DNA from: Salidesulfovibrio onnuriiensis
GTDB lineage: Bacteria; Desulfobacterota; Desulfovibrionia; Desulfovibrionales; Desulfovibrionaceae
DNA: 64,000 nt
Direction of reading: 5' to 3'
Assembly (NCBI RefSeq): GCF_008001235.1
Contig: NZ_CP040751.1
Span: forward strand, 3,165,501 to 3,229,500
Positions 34,873 to 42,610 of this stretch are shown piece after piece; within the stretch, counting starts at the first letter, position 1; every line of letters starts with the position of its first letter. Both the position numbers and the translations under genes were made by a program. Under the pieces are notes generated by a model that did not search any database, had not been told where the DNA came from, and saw nothing but the letters and a program-made list of their open reading frames with translations.

Positions 34873-34900
34873 AGAAAATGAAAAAAAGTCGAAAAAAGGC

Positions 34901-34929
34901 TTGCCAAGCGCGAGGTCGAAATATATAAA
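34901..34929 (+). promoter_or_regulatory. promoter of tRNA-Leu
   Basis: TTGCCA, 17 bases, TATAAA; the predicted start is near 34936, eight bases before the tRNA. Confidence 0.75.
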
Positions 34930-34943
34930 TCCTTCTCCTGAAT

Positions 34944-35030
34944 GCCGAAGTGGTGGAATTGGTAGACACGCTAGGTTCAGGGTCTAGTGGGGGTTCCCCC
35001 GTGGAAGTTCGAGTCTTCTCTTCGGCACCA
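34944..35030 (+). tRNA. tRNA-Leu, anticodon CAG
   Basis: An 87-base class II tRNA with an encoded CCA end. Acceptor stem GCCGAAG / CTTCGGC, anticodon arm CTAGG-TTCAGGG-TCTAG with anticodon CAG, a long variable arm (GGGGGTTCCCCC) and GTTCGAGTC in the T arm. It reads CUG, the main leucine codon of this GC-rich sequence. It has its own promoter and is followed by a terminator. Confidence 0.97.
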
Positions 35031-35038
35031 TGAAAGTA

Positions 35039-35069
35039 AAAAGGCTGAGGTTTTCACCTCAGCCTTTTC
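35039..35069. terminator. bidirectional terminator between tRNA-Leu and the YkgJ-type gene
   Basis: AAAAGGCTGAGG / CCTCAGCCTTTT with a six-base loop. A-run and T-run flank both sides, so it can serve the tRNA on the plus strand and the operon ending at 35115 on the minus strand. Confidence 0.9.
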
Positions 35070-35114
35070 TTTTGCCTTTTAAAAACATGGGCTGCAGCCC
35101 TGCCTCCCCTTCTA

Positions 35115-35744
35115 TCACCGACGCCCGAAAAAGGGCTCCTTGCAAAGCCAGCCAGACACGCACTCCTCGATGCCGTATTCCAGCATGAGCACCAGGGCGT
35201 TGGCCAGCCGCAGAAAGCCCACCTCGCGCCCCTGCTCCCGCGCACCGCGCAGCAGGCCGTTCTGGACGGCCTCGGCCAGGGTGCGAGGCCATTCGTAGCT
35301 CTCGATCATGGTCATGGGACCTTGGGCGTTGCTGTCCGCACACTGCCCGGCGTCGACACTGTTCCACCCCCGGCAGACCAAAGGACGGGCCGAATGCGCC
35401 CCGCAGGTTCCGTTCATAAGCAGGGGACAGGGAAGCTCATGGCGGATCTCGCCCATCTGCTCCACGGAAAGCCCCCTGATGCGGGACGCCATGGTCTGCG
35501 CCCGCCGTCCCAAGGCGGCAAGCTCCGCCTCGTTCCAGTGCGCAAGCAGATACAGACCCAACAGGACGGCCTCCGGCTGGGAAAGGGAAACCGGGTTGTA
35601 GCAACAGTGAATACAGCCGCGCTTGCAGGCTATGGGCGGTGAAAACTCTTGCGAATCAAGGGCCTCGTCGAACCATCGGTTTGCGCGGGCCACGGATTGG
35701 GCCACGTCGCCCGGGGAGGGATCCCCATTCAGGGTCCGCGCCAT
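35115..35744 (-). CDS. YkgJ-family cysteine-cluster protein
   Basis: A 209-residue cytoplasmic protein with the cysteine pattern of the YkgJ/Fe-S-or-Zn cluster family: CKRGCIHCCYNP near residue 40, then CPLLMNGTCGAHSARPLVCRGW. These proteins bind a metal, but their reactions are mostly unknown; some relatives carry out or support modification reactions. The start at 35744 is decided by AGGAGG five bases upstream; the longer open frame to 35870 has no such site and overlaps the next gene. It is the last gene of the sigma-54-type operon that begins at 37216. Confidence 0.85.
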   Translation of the reverse strand: MARTLNGDPSPGDVAQSVARANRWFDEALDSQEFSPPIACKRGCIHCCYNPVSLSQPEAVLLGLYLLAHWNEAELAALGRRAQTMASRIRGLSVEQMGEIRHELPCPLLMNGTCGAHSARPLVCRGWNSVDAGQCADSNAQGPMTMIESYEWPRTLAEAVQNGLLRGAREQGREVGFLRLANALVLMLEYGIEECVSGWLCKEPFFGRR

Positions 35745-35863
35745 ATCCTCCTGACACCGGGCGCCGACAAGGGAAAAACAACCCATGGGATCATCGGCGA
35801 GCTCGGGATGCGACGGCTGCACTTCCTCACCCGGCTCCCGGACGCCGCGCCCGGAAACGGCGG

Positions 35864-36136
35864 CTACCACCTGTCCTCGTCCATGTAGTTCCAGTCCTCG
35901 TCCTCAAGGGTATAGTCACGGACCATGATACGCATCTCGTCCTCGTCTTCCCTGATAAGCCCCTTGGCGGTGACCCACCGGTCCACATGGTCGAACAGCT
36001 TGCGTCCGGTCTTGTCGGGTTCCACAATGAACTCGTCCTCGCCGTCCACAAGAATGATCAGCCCCACGACATCGTCTTCGTTCCAGTCCATCGGCAGGAT
36101 CTGGCCAAAAATGGTTTCGGGATACGCATCGGACAT
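35864..36136 (-). CDS. small acidic OB-like protein
   Basis: A 90-residue, strongly acidic protein (C-terminus EDEDWNYMDEDRW). The segment VVGLIILVDGEDEFIVEPD, then WVTAKGLIREDEDEMRIMVRDY, repeats the strand order seen in the small proteins at 36980 and 44217 and looks like the same five-stranded OB-type fold. The start at 36136 has GGGAGG six bases upstream. It lies ten bases after the GNAT gene. I infer distant homology by eye only; function unknown. Confidence 0.65.
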   Translation of the reverse strand: MSDAYPETIFGQILPMDWNEDDVVGLIILVDGEDEFIVEPDKTGRKLFDHVDRWVTAKGLIREDEDEMRIMVRDYTLEDEDWNYMDEDRW

Positions 36137-36146
36137 GGTTCCTCCC

Positions 36147-36713
36147 CTATTGCCCACTGTTTTCATTATACTCATCCCCGCCGACATGCTTGCAGTAGGC
36201 AACATTGCCTTCCTCGGGGATAAACTGTTTGCAGAAACGCGATTCAATGCTGAAATCGTTCATCTCGTAAAAGGCACGCGCCCCCTCGAACGCGTTGCCG
36301 CACCCGGTCTCCAGGTAAATGCTCTGCCCTTCGGCAGCCCGGACCCGGTCTTCCATTTCCAGAAGCAGGGCCGTTCCGACACCCTGCCCCCGGTAGTTTT
36401 CGTCAACGACGATGAAATAAAGCTCCCAGTTGCCGTCCCAGCGTGGAATCCGCCCGAAGCAGATGAACCCGACAGGACGGTCGGCCCCGTTGTCGTCGAC
36501 CCGGGCCTGGATGATGCAGTTGGAACCCTCGGCTCCCTGGAAGGCGCACTCCCAGGCCAGTTCCTCCGCGGTGGTCAGCTCGTCGGAACCGAACACGCCC
36601 GCCTCGGACGTCATGTCTAGAACGTAATGGACATCACCCGGACCGAGGCCCTGAACGATGTGGAACAAGGAGCCGCCGGCATTGCCGGAACCATACACGG
36701 TACTGTCAGTCAT
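36147..36713 (-). CDS. GNAT N-acetyltransferase (paralogue of 40073)
   Basis: A 188-residue acetyl-CoA-dependent transferase. The acetyl-CoA loop is YRGQGVGTALL after the strand WELYFIVVDE, followed by IYLETGCGNAFEGARAFYEMNDF. It is clearly paralogous to the GNAT at 40073: both share EELAWE/A near the N-terminus, xGFxCxG, Y/LYxIVVD and the IYLET/LFLET strand. The start at 36713 follows a GGTGGG stretch. The substrate is unknown; a small amine such as a beta-amino acid is possible given the KamA gene in the sister operon. Confidence 0.82.
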   Translation of the reverse strand: MTDSTVYGSGNAGGSLFHIVQGLGPGDVHYVLDMTSEAGVFGSDELTTAEELAWECAFQGAEGSNCIIQARVDDNGADRPVGFICFGRIPRWDGNWELYFIVVDENYRGQGVGTALLLEMEDRVRAAEGQSIYLETGCGNAFEGARAFYEMNDFSIESRFCKQFIPEEGNVAYCKHVGGDEYNENSGQ

Positions 36714-36958
36714 GATGCACCCACCATGGGTAAAAAAAGGATGCAGGACGGCATGGGACTCCAACAGCCGCATGCCGTCCCTTCCCCCGAACGGAGGTCA
36801 TAGCTGTTCCGGGCCTCAGGGAAAGCCGCGCAGGGGGAAGGCTCGGCGCTCCCCGGGCGATCGGCCCGGCTTCCAGGATCAAAATGTTGTTTACCCAAGG
36901 CGCTGCCGGACTCGCACAGCCCGCGTAACACCTGTCCCAGGGATAAAAACGCTGCCAT
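36710..36958 (-). other. 266-base gap in the operon with a possible 82-codon ORF
   Basis: Between the OB-like gene (ending 36980) and the GNAT gene (starting 36713) there is an open frame of 82 codons. Its stop overlaps the GNAT ATG (ATGA), and a weak GAGAAG precedes its ATG at 36958. Its codon use (TTA, CCT, GGT) is unlike its neighbours and it contains a GCCGGGC-type hairpin (36853-36869). It may be a decayed gene or only a structured spacer; I cannot decide. Confidence 0.2.
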
Positions 36959-36979
36959 TTTCTTCTCGCTTGGTTCCCG

Positions 36980-37216
36980 TCAGTGCGCCTTGACGCGCTG
37001 AACCAGGATCTCTTCCCGGCTGCCCGAGTGCCGGACAACCCCGGTGACCGATGCCTGCTTGCCGACCAGATCGAAAAGAATCGGGTGGCTGTCCAGATTC
37101 ACAACCCGAATATCCCGCTCTCCGTCGCAGGCAATGAGCACCTCGCAGACGCAGAACTGGTCGTCCCAGGCCTCCGGTACGACAAATCCGGTAATTGTTT
37201 CAGAAACCTTTGGCAT
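36980..37216 (-). CDS. small OB-like protein (paralogue of 44217)
   Basis: A 78-residue soluble protein of alternating beta strands: ETITGFVVPEAWDDQF, VLIACDGERDIRVVNL, GKQASVTGVVRHSG, EEILVQRVKAH. It aligns over its whole length with the protein at 44217 (shared pattern GxxxPxxWDxxFxVxxxxxACxGExDIxxxNL...V). The five-strand pattern suggests an OB fold. It is the first gene of a sigma-54-type operon on the minus strand (promoter 37267-37282). The family is not one I can name; its position as lead gene in both operons suggests a shared structural or sensory role. Confidence 0.7.
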   Translation of the reverse strand: MPKVSETITGFVVPEAWDDQFCVCEVLIACDGERDIRVVNLDSHPILFDLVGKQASVTGVVRHSGSREEILVQRVKAH

Positions 37217-37266
37217 TGGTGAATTCCGTTGAGTCCTTTCCTTTCACGAAAACCTTTGCGTCCAGG

Positions 37267-37282
37267 AGCACGGCACGTGCCA
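37267..37282 (-). promoter_or_regulatory. sigma-54 promoter of the OB/GNAT/YkgJ operon
   Basis: On the minus strand TGGCAC-GTGCC-GTGCT: the -24 element is perfect, and the -12 keeps the GC dinucleotide with one mismatch to TTGCT. The start is predicted near 37257, about 40 bases before the ATG at 37216. Confidence 0.72.
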
Positions 37283-37336
37283 AATTAGTATACTACTGAG
37301 ATAATTGATATTTTTTTACAATGAGCTACGCCAACA

Positions 37337-37351
37337 AGAACTACAAGTTCC
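37337..37351. promoter_or_regulatory. dyad site A1 (proximal) of the shared regulon
   Basis: AGAAC-TACAA-GTTCC, centred at 37344, 75.5 bp from the -12 GC of the promoter at 37267. The same distance is found for site B1 at 44605. Confidence 0.65.
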
Positions 37352-37468
37352 TAATGCGACTCATGCAATGGGTGAAACAGTGGAAAAAGAGGGAAGGGAA
37401 GGGAATAATCTCAAGATAATAGCGAATAAACACAGATAGCCATGAATATCCGCGTACAAAAGGGGCAA

Positions 37469-37513
37469 AGAACTTATTGTTCCGATGCGATCAAAACAGG
37501 AATTAATAGTTCC
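37469..37513. promoter_or_regulatory. distal dyad pair A2 and A3 of the shared regulon
   Basis: A2 AGAAC-TTATT-GTTCC (37469-37483) and A3 GGAAT-TAATA-GTTCC (37499-37513), centre-to-centre 30 bp, about 208 and 238 bp from the -12 GC. A3 overlaps the stop codon of the activator gene and the terminator hairpin. Confidence 0.6.
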
Positions 37514-37519
37514 TGTTTT
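37493..37519. terminator. terminator-like hairpin at the end of the sigma-54 activator gene
   Basis: AAAACAGGAA / TTCCTGTTTT with a seven-base loop and T-rich tails on both strands. It includes the stop codon at 37503 and contains dyad A3, so it may double as a binding site. Confidence 0.65.
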
Positions 37520-38912
37520 TGAACGTAAACTGCCTGCGCCTGAGTCCGTGCCTGTTCATGAGCTTGTTGAGCTGACGGGTGGTGATCCCGGCCCGCAAGG
37601 CCGCATCCTTGATGACCCCGCCGCACTGCTCCAGCACGCTGGCCAGGTACTGGGACTCGAAGTTGTCGATGGCGATCTGCCGGGCCTCCTTGAGGCTGAG
37701 GCTTGTCTTGACCGGCGAGGTAACCACCGTCCCCAGGCTGTCGAACAGCTCCACCGGGAAGTTGGAGGGCTGCAGGATGTTGCCCGTCTCCAGGATGCAG
37801 GCGCGCTCGATGATGTTCTCAAGCTCGCGGACATTGCCCGGCCAGGAATAGGCCTGGAAGGCGTCGAGCACCTCGGGGTGGATTCCCTTGATGTCCTTGT
37901 TCAGCAGGCCGTTGAGCCGCTTGATGAAGGACTCCGCCAGCTTGAGGATATCCTCAATGCGTTCCCGCAAGGGAGGAATGCGGATGGGGAAGACGTTCAG
38001 GCGATAGAAAAGATCCTTGCGGAACAGGCCGTTGTCGCTGAGCCCGCCCAGGTCTTCGTTGGTGGCTGCAATGATGCGCACGTCCACCGGGATGTCGGCC
38101 TCGCCGCCCACCCGCTGGAACAGGCGCTCCTGAATGACGTTGAGCAGCCGGACCTGAACCGACTGGGAAACCGTACCGATCTCGTCCAGAAAGATGGTGC
38201 CTTCGTGGGCCAGCTCGAACTTGCCCAGCTTGCGGCGCACGGCTCCGGTGAACGCGCCCTTTTCGTGGCCGAAGAGTTCGCTTTCCACCAGGGTGTCGGG
38301 GATGGCCCCGCAATGAACGCTGATGAACGGGCCGTCCTGCCGGTTGCTGTTGTTGTGGATCAGCTTGGCGATGAGGCTTTTGCCTGTTCCGGTTTCCCCG
38401 GTCAGCAGCACGGTGGTCCGGGTGCCCGCCACCTGATGGATCTTGTTCAGGACTTCGCGCATGGACTTGCTCCGGGTGCCCGCGAACTCCATGCTCTCGT
38501 CGTATTGCAGGTGGTCGCGCAGGAAATCCAGCTCGGACTGGAGCATGTCCGCCTCCCGGACCTTGTCCACCATGAGGTCCAGCTTTTCCTTGCCGATGGG
38601 ATGAGTCAGGTAGTCGAAGGCCCCCGCCTTGACCGCATCCACGGCAAACGAGGTATGCTTATCGTCGGTCATGACCACGATGGAGGCGGAAGGATACTGC
38701 TCCCAGAGCGTCTCAAGGGCCTCTCCGGCCGAGGCATTGGCCCCGCGCAGCGATTCCGCGTCGATGAACAGCGTATCCACCTCGTTGTCCGCGGGGACGT
38801 TCCCGCCCGCATCGGGAACGGACTGGGCCAGAACTTCCTTCTTTTCCCCAAGGAGCTTCTCGATCCGTTCGGATTTGCTGTTGTCGCGGGTGATGACCAG
38901 AATCTTTCTCAT
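37503..38912 (-). CDS. sigma-54-dependent activator with a degenerate receiver domain
   Basis: A 469-residue bacterial enhancer-binding protein. Residues 1-115 resemble a response-regulator receiver (LFIDAESL as possible phospho-Asp site, VVMTDD), but the first acidic pair is lost (ITRDNS) and the conserved Lys of the K-P motif is His (YLTHP). The AAA+ domain (about 135-370) has Walker A GETGTGKS, the sigma-54 loop GAFTGA and Walker [11 protein letters not shown] Fis-type HTH ends the protein. The start at 38912 has AGGAGG ten bases upstream. It lies between two operons with sigma-54 promoters and matching dyads, so it is their likely activator. No cognate kinase is adjacent. Confidence 0.9.
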   Translation of the reverse strand: MRKILVITRDNSKSERIEKLLGEKKEVLAQSVPDAGGNVPADNEVDTLFIDAESLRGANASAGEALETLWEQYPSASIVVMTDDKHTSFAVDAVKAGAFDYLTHPIGKEKLDLMVDKVREADMLQSELDFLRDHLQYDESMEFAGTRSKSMREVLNKIHQVAGTRTTVLLTGETGTGKSLIAKLIHNNSNRQDGPFISVHCGAIPDTLVESELFGHEKGAFTGAVRRKLGKFELAHEGTIFLDEIGTVSQSVQVRLLNVIQERLFQRVGGEADIPVDVRIIAATNEDLGGLSDNGLFRKDLFYRLNVFPIRIPPLRERIEDILKLAESFIKRLNGLLNKDIKGIHPEVLDAFQAYSWPGNVRELENIIERACILETGNILQPSNFPVELFDSLGTVVTSPVKTSLSLKEARQIAIDNFESQYLASVLEQCGGVIKDAALRAGITTRQLNKLMNRHGLRRRQFTFKNRNY

Positions 38913-38972
38913 GCAAAGGCCTCCTGGTCCGTTTTTTACTGCCAGTTTCACGGGAAGACAATGGATATCAGC

Positions 38973-38994
38973 ATGAAATGCCGGTGGATTTCAT
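38973..38994. promoter_or_regulatory. inverted repeat upstream of the sigma-54 activator gene
   Basis: ATGAAAT-N8-ATTTCAT, perfect seven-base arms, 61 bases upstream of the activator start and 199 bases upstream of the divergent nitroreductase gene. A possible operator; it differs from the RGAAY dyads. Confidence 0.35.
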
Positions 38995-39192
38995 TCGAAA
39001 AAATTGCCGCCAAAAACATCGCCCTGGCCCACGTGAAATCAACAAACGGCCAGCAAAGACGCAACCTTCCGAAATCACTGAATTCATACCGAGATGAAAC
39101 CCAAGAACCAAAAGGTGCCTGCTTTTGTTTTCCGCTACGTGTGCTATTGAGAATGGCTTGAACCATACCCACGACAACCCAGGAGAATAGAG

Positions 39193-40014
39193 ATGTTGAA
39201 TTTCATGGTGGATACCGAGAAGTGCACCCAGTGCGGAGAATGTGCCCGGGACTGTGTCTTCGGCGTCATCACGATGGACGGGTTCCCTTCCATCAACGCG
39301 GAAAGAGCGGGAATGTGCTGCCGCTGCCAGCATTGCCTGGCCGTGTGCAAACCCGGAGCCATCAGCATTCTCGGCAAGAACCCTGCCGATAGCGTGCCGC
39401 TCTCGCGCAATTTGCCCGCCCCCGAACAGATGGAGGCGCTGATCCTGGGCCGCCGTTCCATCCGAAGATACAAAAAGGAAAACGTCGACCCGAAGCTCAT
39501 CCGCCACCTGCTGGAACTGACGACCCACGCCCCCACCGCCGTGAATCAGCAGTTGACCCGGCTCACGGTGGTGGACAACCGCGAAGCCATGGACAGGCTG
39601 CGCGAACGGACCGCCGAAGCAGCGGACAAGGCCATCCGGGAGGGACGAATCCCCCAGGGAATGGAACGCATCGCAAGCTTCATTCAGGGAGGCGGGGACG
39701 GCGAGGACGTGATCTTCCGCAATGCGCCGCACCTGCTGGTGGCCTCGGCCCCCAAGGACGCACTGGCCCCCGCAGCGGATTGCCATATCGCCCTGAGCTA
39801 TTTCGAGCTGCTGGCCAACAGCCATGGGATCGGCACGGTCTGGGACGGCATCGCCCGGTCGGTCATGGACGTCATTGCGCCCGAAATTCGAGAACTGCTG
39901 GGAATACCGGCCGACCATCTCGTTGTCGCGGCCATGGTCTTCGGGAAACCCGCAGTGAAATACCACCGGTCCGTGCAGCACTCCACGGACAACATTCACC
40001 GGGCCTCCCTGTAA
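39193..40014 (+). CDS. ferredoxin-nitroreductase fusion protein
   Basis: A 273-residue cytoplasmic redox protein. Residues 1-60 form a two-[4Fe-4S] ferredoxin domain (CTQCGECARDC and CCRCQHCLAVCKP). Residues 70-273 are an FMN-dependent nitroreductase domain (GRRSIRRYKKENVD, THAPTAVNQQ, NSHGIGTVWDG). The architecture is frequent in strict anaerobes; substrates are usually unknown. The start has AGGAG upstream. It is divergent from the sigma-54 activator, with 280 bases between. Whether it belongs to the neighbouring regulon is not shown: no RGAAY dyad or sigma-54 promoter lies before it. Confidence 0.9.
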   Translation: MLNFMVDTEKCTQCGECARDCVFGVITMDGFPSINAERAGMCCRCQHCLAVCKPGAISILGKNPADSVPLSRNLPAPEQMEALILGRRSIRRYKKENVDPKLIRHLLELTTHAPTAVNQQLTRLTVVDNREAMDRLRERTAEAADKAIREGRIPQGMERIASFIQGGGDGEDVIFRNAPHLLVASAPKDALAPAADCHIALSYFELLANSHGIGTVWDGIARSVMDVIAPEIRELLGIPADHLVVAAMVFGKPAVKYHRSVQHSTDNIHRASL

Positions 40015-40024
40015 CCGGCACAAG

Positions 40025-40053
40025 AAAAAGGCCCGGAAGAGAATTTCCGGGCC
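40025..40053. terminator. shared terminator between the nitroreductase and GNAT genes
   Basis: GGCCCGGAA / TTCCGGGCC with an A5 run on its left, so on the minus strand it ends in TTTTTC; mainly the terminator of the minus-strand KamA operon, possibly also used by the nitroreductase gene. Confidence 0.85.
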
Positions 40054-40072
40054 CTCATGGATTCAGGCTGTC

Positions 40073-40618
40073 TCAGCCCCGCGCGGGCTGAAGCTCCTTG
40101 GCGAAATGCACGCAGTCCTCGCCCGGGGCGTAATAGTCCTTCAACCTGCCCTCTTCGATGTACCCGGTGCTCCAGTAGAAATTCCTGGTGGGCTCGTACA
40201 GGGGCCGGGAGGAAGTCTCCAGAAAGAGCTTGCGCCCCTGCCGCGCGGCAACCCGTTCCTCGACCTTGCGCAGAATCTGCGTACCGTATCCCTGCCCCTG
40301 GCACAGGCGGTCCACCACGATCCAATAGAGATGGTAGCTGCCCTCGGTGCAGGCAATGGGCCCGTAGCAGGCGAATCCGGCCGGGGACCGATTCTCCCCG
40401 TCATGCGAAAAGGCCAGCAGAAACATGTACCCGCTCGACTCCCCACCTGTGATGGCGGCCCAGGCCAGCTCTTCCACCACGTTGACCTCATCCTCGGAAA
40501 GAAATCCCGTACCCGCAGTGATGGCGCACAGGCTCCTGACGTCCTCCATGCGGACTTCATCCAAAAACCGCAGCGTGCACCCCACTGTATGGGCAGGCTC
40601 AGCTTCCTGCTTTTTCAT
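40073..40618 (-). CDS. GNAT N-acetyltransferase of the KamA operon
   Basis: A 181-residue acetyl-CoA-dependent N-acetyltransferase: YHLYWIVVDRLCQGQGYGTQILRKVEER holds the acetyl-CoA loop (QGQGYG). It is paralogous to the GNAT at 36147. It is the last gene of the operon and overlaps the end of the second ATP-grasp gene by 20 bases. In archaea and clostridia a KamA product, beta-lysine, is N-acetylated by the GNAT AblB to a compatible solute; this protein is shorter than AblB (about 270 residues) but could act on beta-lysine or a peptide made from it. Substrate is inferred, not shown. Confidence 0.8.
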   Translation of the reverse strand: MKKQEAEPAHTVGCTLRFLDEVRMEDVRSLCAITAGTGFLSEDEVNVVEELAWAAITGGESSGYMFLLAFSHDGENRSPAGFACYGPIACTEGSYHLYWIVVDRLCQGQGYGTQILRKVEERVAARQGRKLFLETSSRPLYEPTRNFYWSTGYIEEGRLKDYYAPGEDCVHFAKELQPARG

Positions 40619-41609
40619 ACCTGTTCAAGGCTCCTTCAATGATTGCCTGAATGATGTCGGCGTCCTCCCATCCGTAATGGCGGGAGGTGGCAATGAATCC
40701 CGCGTCTTCGGAAAGACAGGGGTTGGCATTGACGTCGATGACGTATTCCCGGCCCTGGGCGTCGGTCCTGAAATCGATGCGGGCATAGCCCCGCAGGCCC
40801 AGTGCGCTCCAACAATTGTTCGCCGTGTGCTGCAGCCGGTGCGCCAGGTAAGGGTCCTCCCCGGCGAAATCGAAGCTCCGCACGGACGCAAGATCCTCGT
40901 CCGAGCCCTGCACCCACTTGGCGGAATAGCCCACGATCTTGGTGGGCAGGTCCTTGCGGAAAACGATCTCCGCCGCTCCCAGGGAAACGGCCTTCCGGAC
41001 CGGATACTCCACCAGGGCCACACTGAATTCGCGGCCATCGATGAACCGCTCCGCAATGCAGGAACTCCCGGTTTTTTCCCGGAAATCCCGCATGGACGAA
41101 AGCAGCGCTTCCCTTTCCTCTGCCCGAAGCACCGCAGTGTCGTCCAGGCCGACGGATGCGTGCTCGCTGCGGCTCTTGATGATATACATCCCCGGCCCCT
41201 GGAACGCCCCGTTCTCCACCTCGGCCAGCCCGGCTCCCCACGGGGTGGGCAACCCCACCGCGTTCAGCCGTTTCTTGACCGACAGCTTGTCGCAGGTCAG
41301 GCTCAGCACGGCGCTGTCCGACCCGGTAAAGGGCAGGCCGCCCTTCTGGAAAAGCACCGGCGCGATGCCGGCCAGGGCGTCCGAGCCCAGCATGCTTTCC
41401 ACCAGGTTGAAGACCACGTCGGGCCGGATGGATTCCAAGGCGCCGCAGGCCTCGGCCAGGTTGTCCCCCAGCTCCACCTCCACCACGCTCCAGTCCAGCT
41501 GCCTCAGGATGCGGGCCACGAATTCGGACTGGGCCAGCACGTCAAGGTCATCCGCCGATGCGCCCGGATCGAGTCGGGTGCGCACGATAGCCACGGTCTT
41601 CCTGGTCAT
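40599..41609 (-). CDS. D-Ala-D-Ala-ligase-like ATP-grasp enzyme 2
   Basis: A 336-residue ATP-grasp ligase. VVFNLVESMLGSDALAGIAPVLFQKGGLPFTGSD is the ligase N-terminal half in pieces, SLTCDKLSVKKRLNAVGLPTP the middle, and ARIDFRTDAQGREYVIDVNANPCLSEDAGF the metal-ATP site (D, D/N pattern) near the end. The VNANPCLS wording resembles peptide or carboxylate-amine ligases more than housekeeping Ddl (EvNtxPG). The start overlaps the stop of ligase 1 by four bases (ATGA) and has GGAG upstream. With ligase 1 and KamA in one operon, two successive peptide-bond-forming steps are the likely role. Confidence 0.82.
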   Translation of the reverse strand: MTRKTVAIVRTRLDPGASADDLDVLAQSEFVARILRQLDWSVVEVELGDNLAEACGALESIRPDVVFNLVESMLGSDALAGIAPVLFQKGGLPFTGSDSAVLSLTCDKLSVKKRLNAVGLPTPWGAGLAEVENGAFQGPGMYIIKSRSEHASVGLDDTAVLRAEEREALLSSMRDFREKTGSSCIAERFIDGREFSVALVEYPVRKAVSLGAAEIVFRKDLPTKIVGYSAKWVQGSDEDLASVRSFDFAGEDPYLAHRLQHTANNCWSALGLRGYARIDFRTDAQGREYVIDVNANPCLSEDAGFIATSRHYGWEDADIIQAIIEGALNRYEKAGS

Positions 41610-42610
41610 GCGACTCTCCAGGGTTCGGTATCGCCCTTGGGCAGGCGAGCCGCCGCAGACCGGAAAATGGCGCCAATCAGTTCCTCGTACCGGTGCCCCG
41701 CCTGCCGCCACAGGATGGGGAGGTCGGAGCTTTCCGGATTGAGTCCGGGTAGGGGGTTGACCTCGATGAAGGTGGGCATACCCTCCCTGTCCAGGCGCAC
41801 GTCTATGCGTCCGCCGTCCAGACATCCCAGCCCCTTCCAGGCCCGAAGCGCCAGCCTGGCCGAACTCATGGCGGCGAAATCGTCCACCAGCTCGTAGCGA
41901 ACGCGCTTTTTCCAATCCTGCTTGTTTTCGTAGGTGTAGGCGGACGCATCTCCCTTTTCCGTGGCCAACACTTCCAGCACCCCGGCGATGCGCGCTTCGT
42001 CGCCGCTGCCCAGGATGCCCACGGTAAATTCCCGGCCGGGGAGGAACGTCTCCACCAGCACCGGCTGCCGGAACCGGGCCAGCAGGTCGCCGCAGGTGGC
42101 CCGCAGCTCGTCATGGTTCCGGGTCAGGGAACGGCTGCTGATGCCCTTGCTCGTGCCTTCGGCCACGGGCTTGGCGAACAGGGGAAAGCCGAGGCCGACC
42201 TCCTCCACATCCTCCAGGCTGCGCACCACGGTAAAGTCCGCCGTGGCCAGCCCCAGGGAACGGACAACGGCGTTGGTGAACCCCTTGTTCAGGGTCAGGG
42301 CCATGAGGTCCGGCCCGGAAAAGGTATAGGGAATGTCGTAGGCGTCCAGCAGGGCCGGGACCTGGGCTTCTCGTCCCAGGCCCCTGCGCCCCTCGGCTAT
42401 GTTGAAGACCATGTCCCAAGTCTCTCCGTCCGCCAGGCGTGAGGTAAGGGCGGCGATATTGCCGATTCGGACCACTTTGTGTCCCAGTCCCTCAAGCGCT
42501 TTGCGGATGCCTTCGACAGTCACCTCCGAGTCGAACTCGGCGGCTTCCTCGGGAGACATCCCCAGCTTGAGGTAATCGTCCTTGAGATCATAGGTCATGC
42601 CGATCTTCAT
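41606..42610 (-). CDS. D-Ala-D-Ala-ligase-like ATP-grasp enzyme 1
   Basis: A 334-residue ATP-grasp ligase: MVFNIAEGRRGLGREAQVPALLDAYDIPYTFSGPD, then LNKGFTNAVVRSLGLATADF, the PLFAKPVAEGTSKGI lysine loop, LPGREFTVGIL, and RIDVRLDREGMPTFIEVNPLPGL at the metal site, all as in Ddl but with an extended middle. The start at 42610 shares a base with the kamA stop. Housekeeping Ddl normally lies with mur/fts genes; this context points to a dedicated ligase joining amino acids in a small-molecule pathway. Confidence 0.85.
   Translation of the reverse strand: MKIGMTYDLKDDYLKLGMSPEEAAEFDSEVTVEGIRKALEGLGHKVVRIGNIAALTSRLADGETWDMVFNIAEGRRGLGREAQVPALLDAYDIPYTFSGPDLMALTLNKGFTNAVVRSLGLATADFTVVRSLEDVEEVGLGFPLFAKPVAEGTSKGISSRSLTRNHDELRATCGDLLARFRQPVLVETFLPGREFTVGILGSGDEARIAGVLEVLATEKGDASAYTYENKQDWKKRVRYELVDDFAAMSSARLALRAWKGLGCLDGGRIDVRLDREGMPTFIEVNPLPGLNPESSDLPILWRQAGHRYEELIGAIFRSAAARLPKGDTEPWRVA

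Noticed and set aside
36706-37038. 110-codon minus-strand open frame overlapping the OB-like gene
   Set aside because: Overlaps 36980-37038 of a better-supported gene in another frame; a shorter alternative frame is noted as a possible ORF only.
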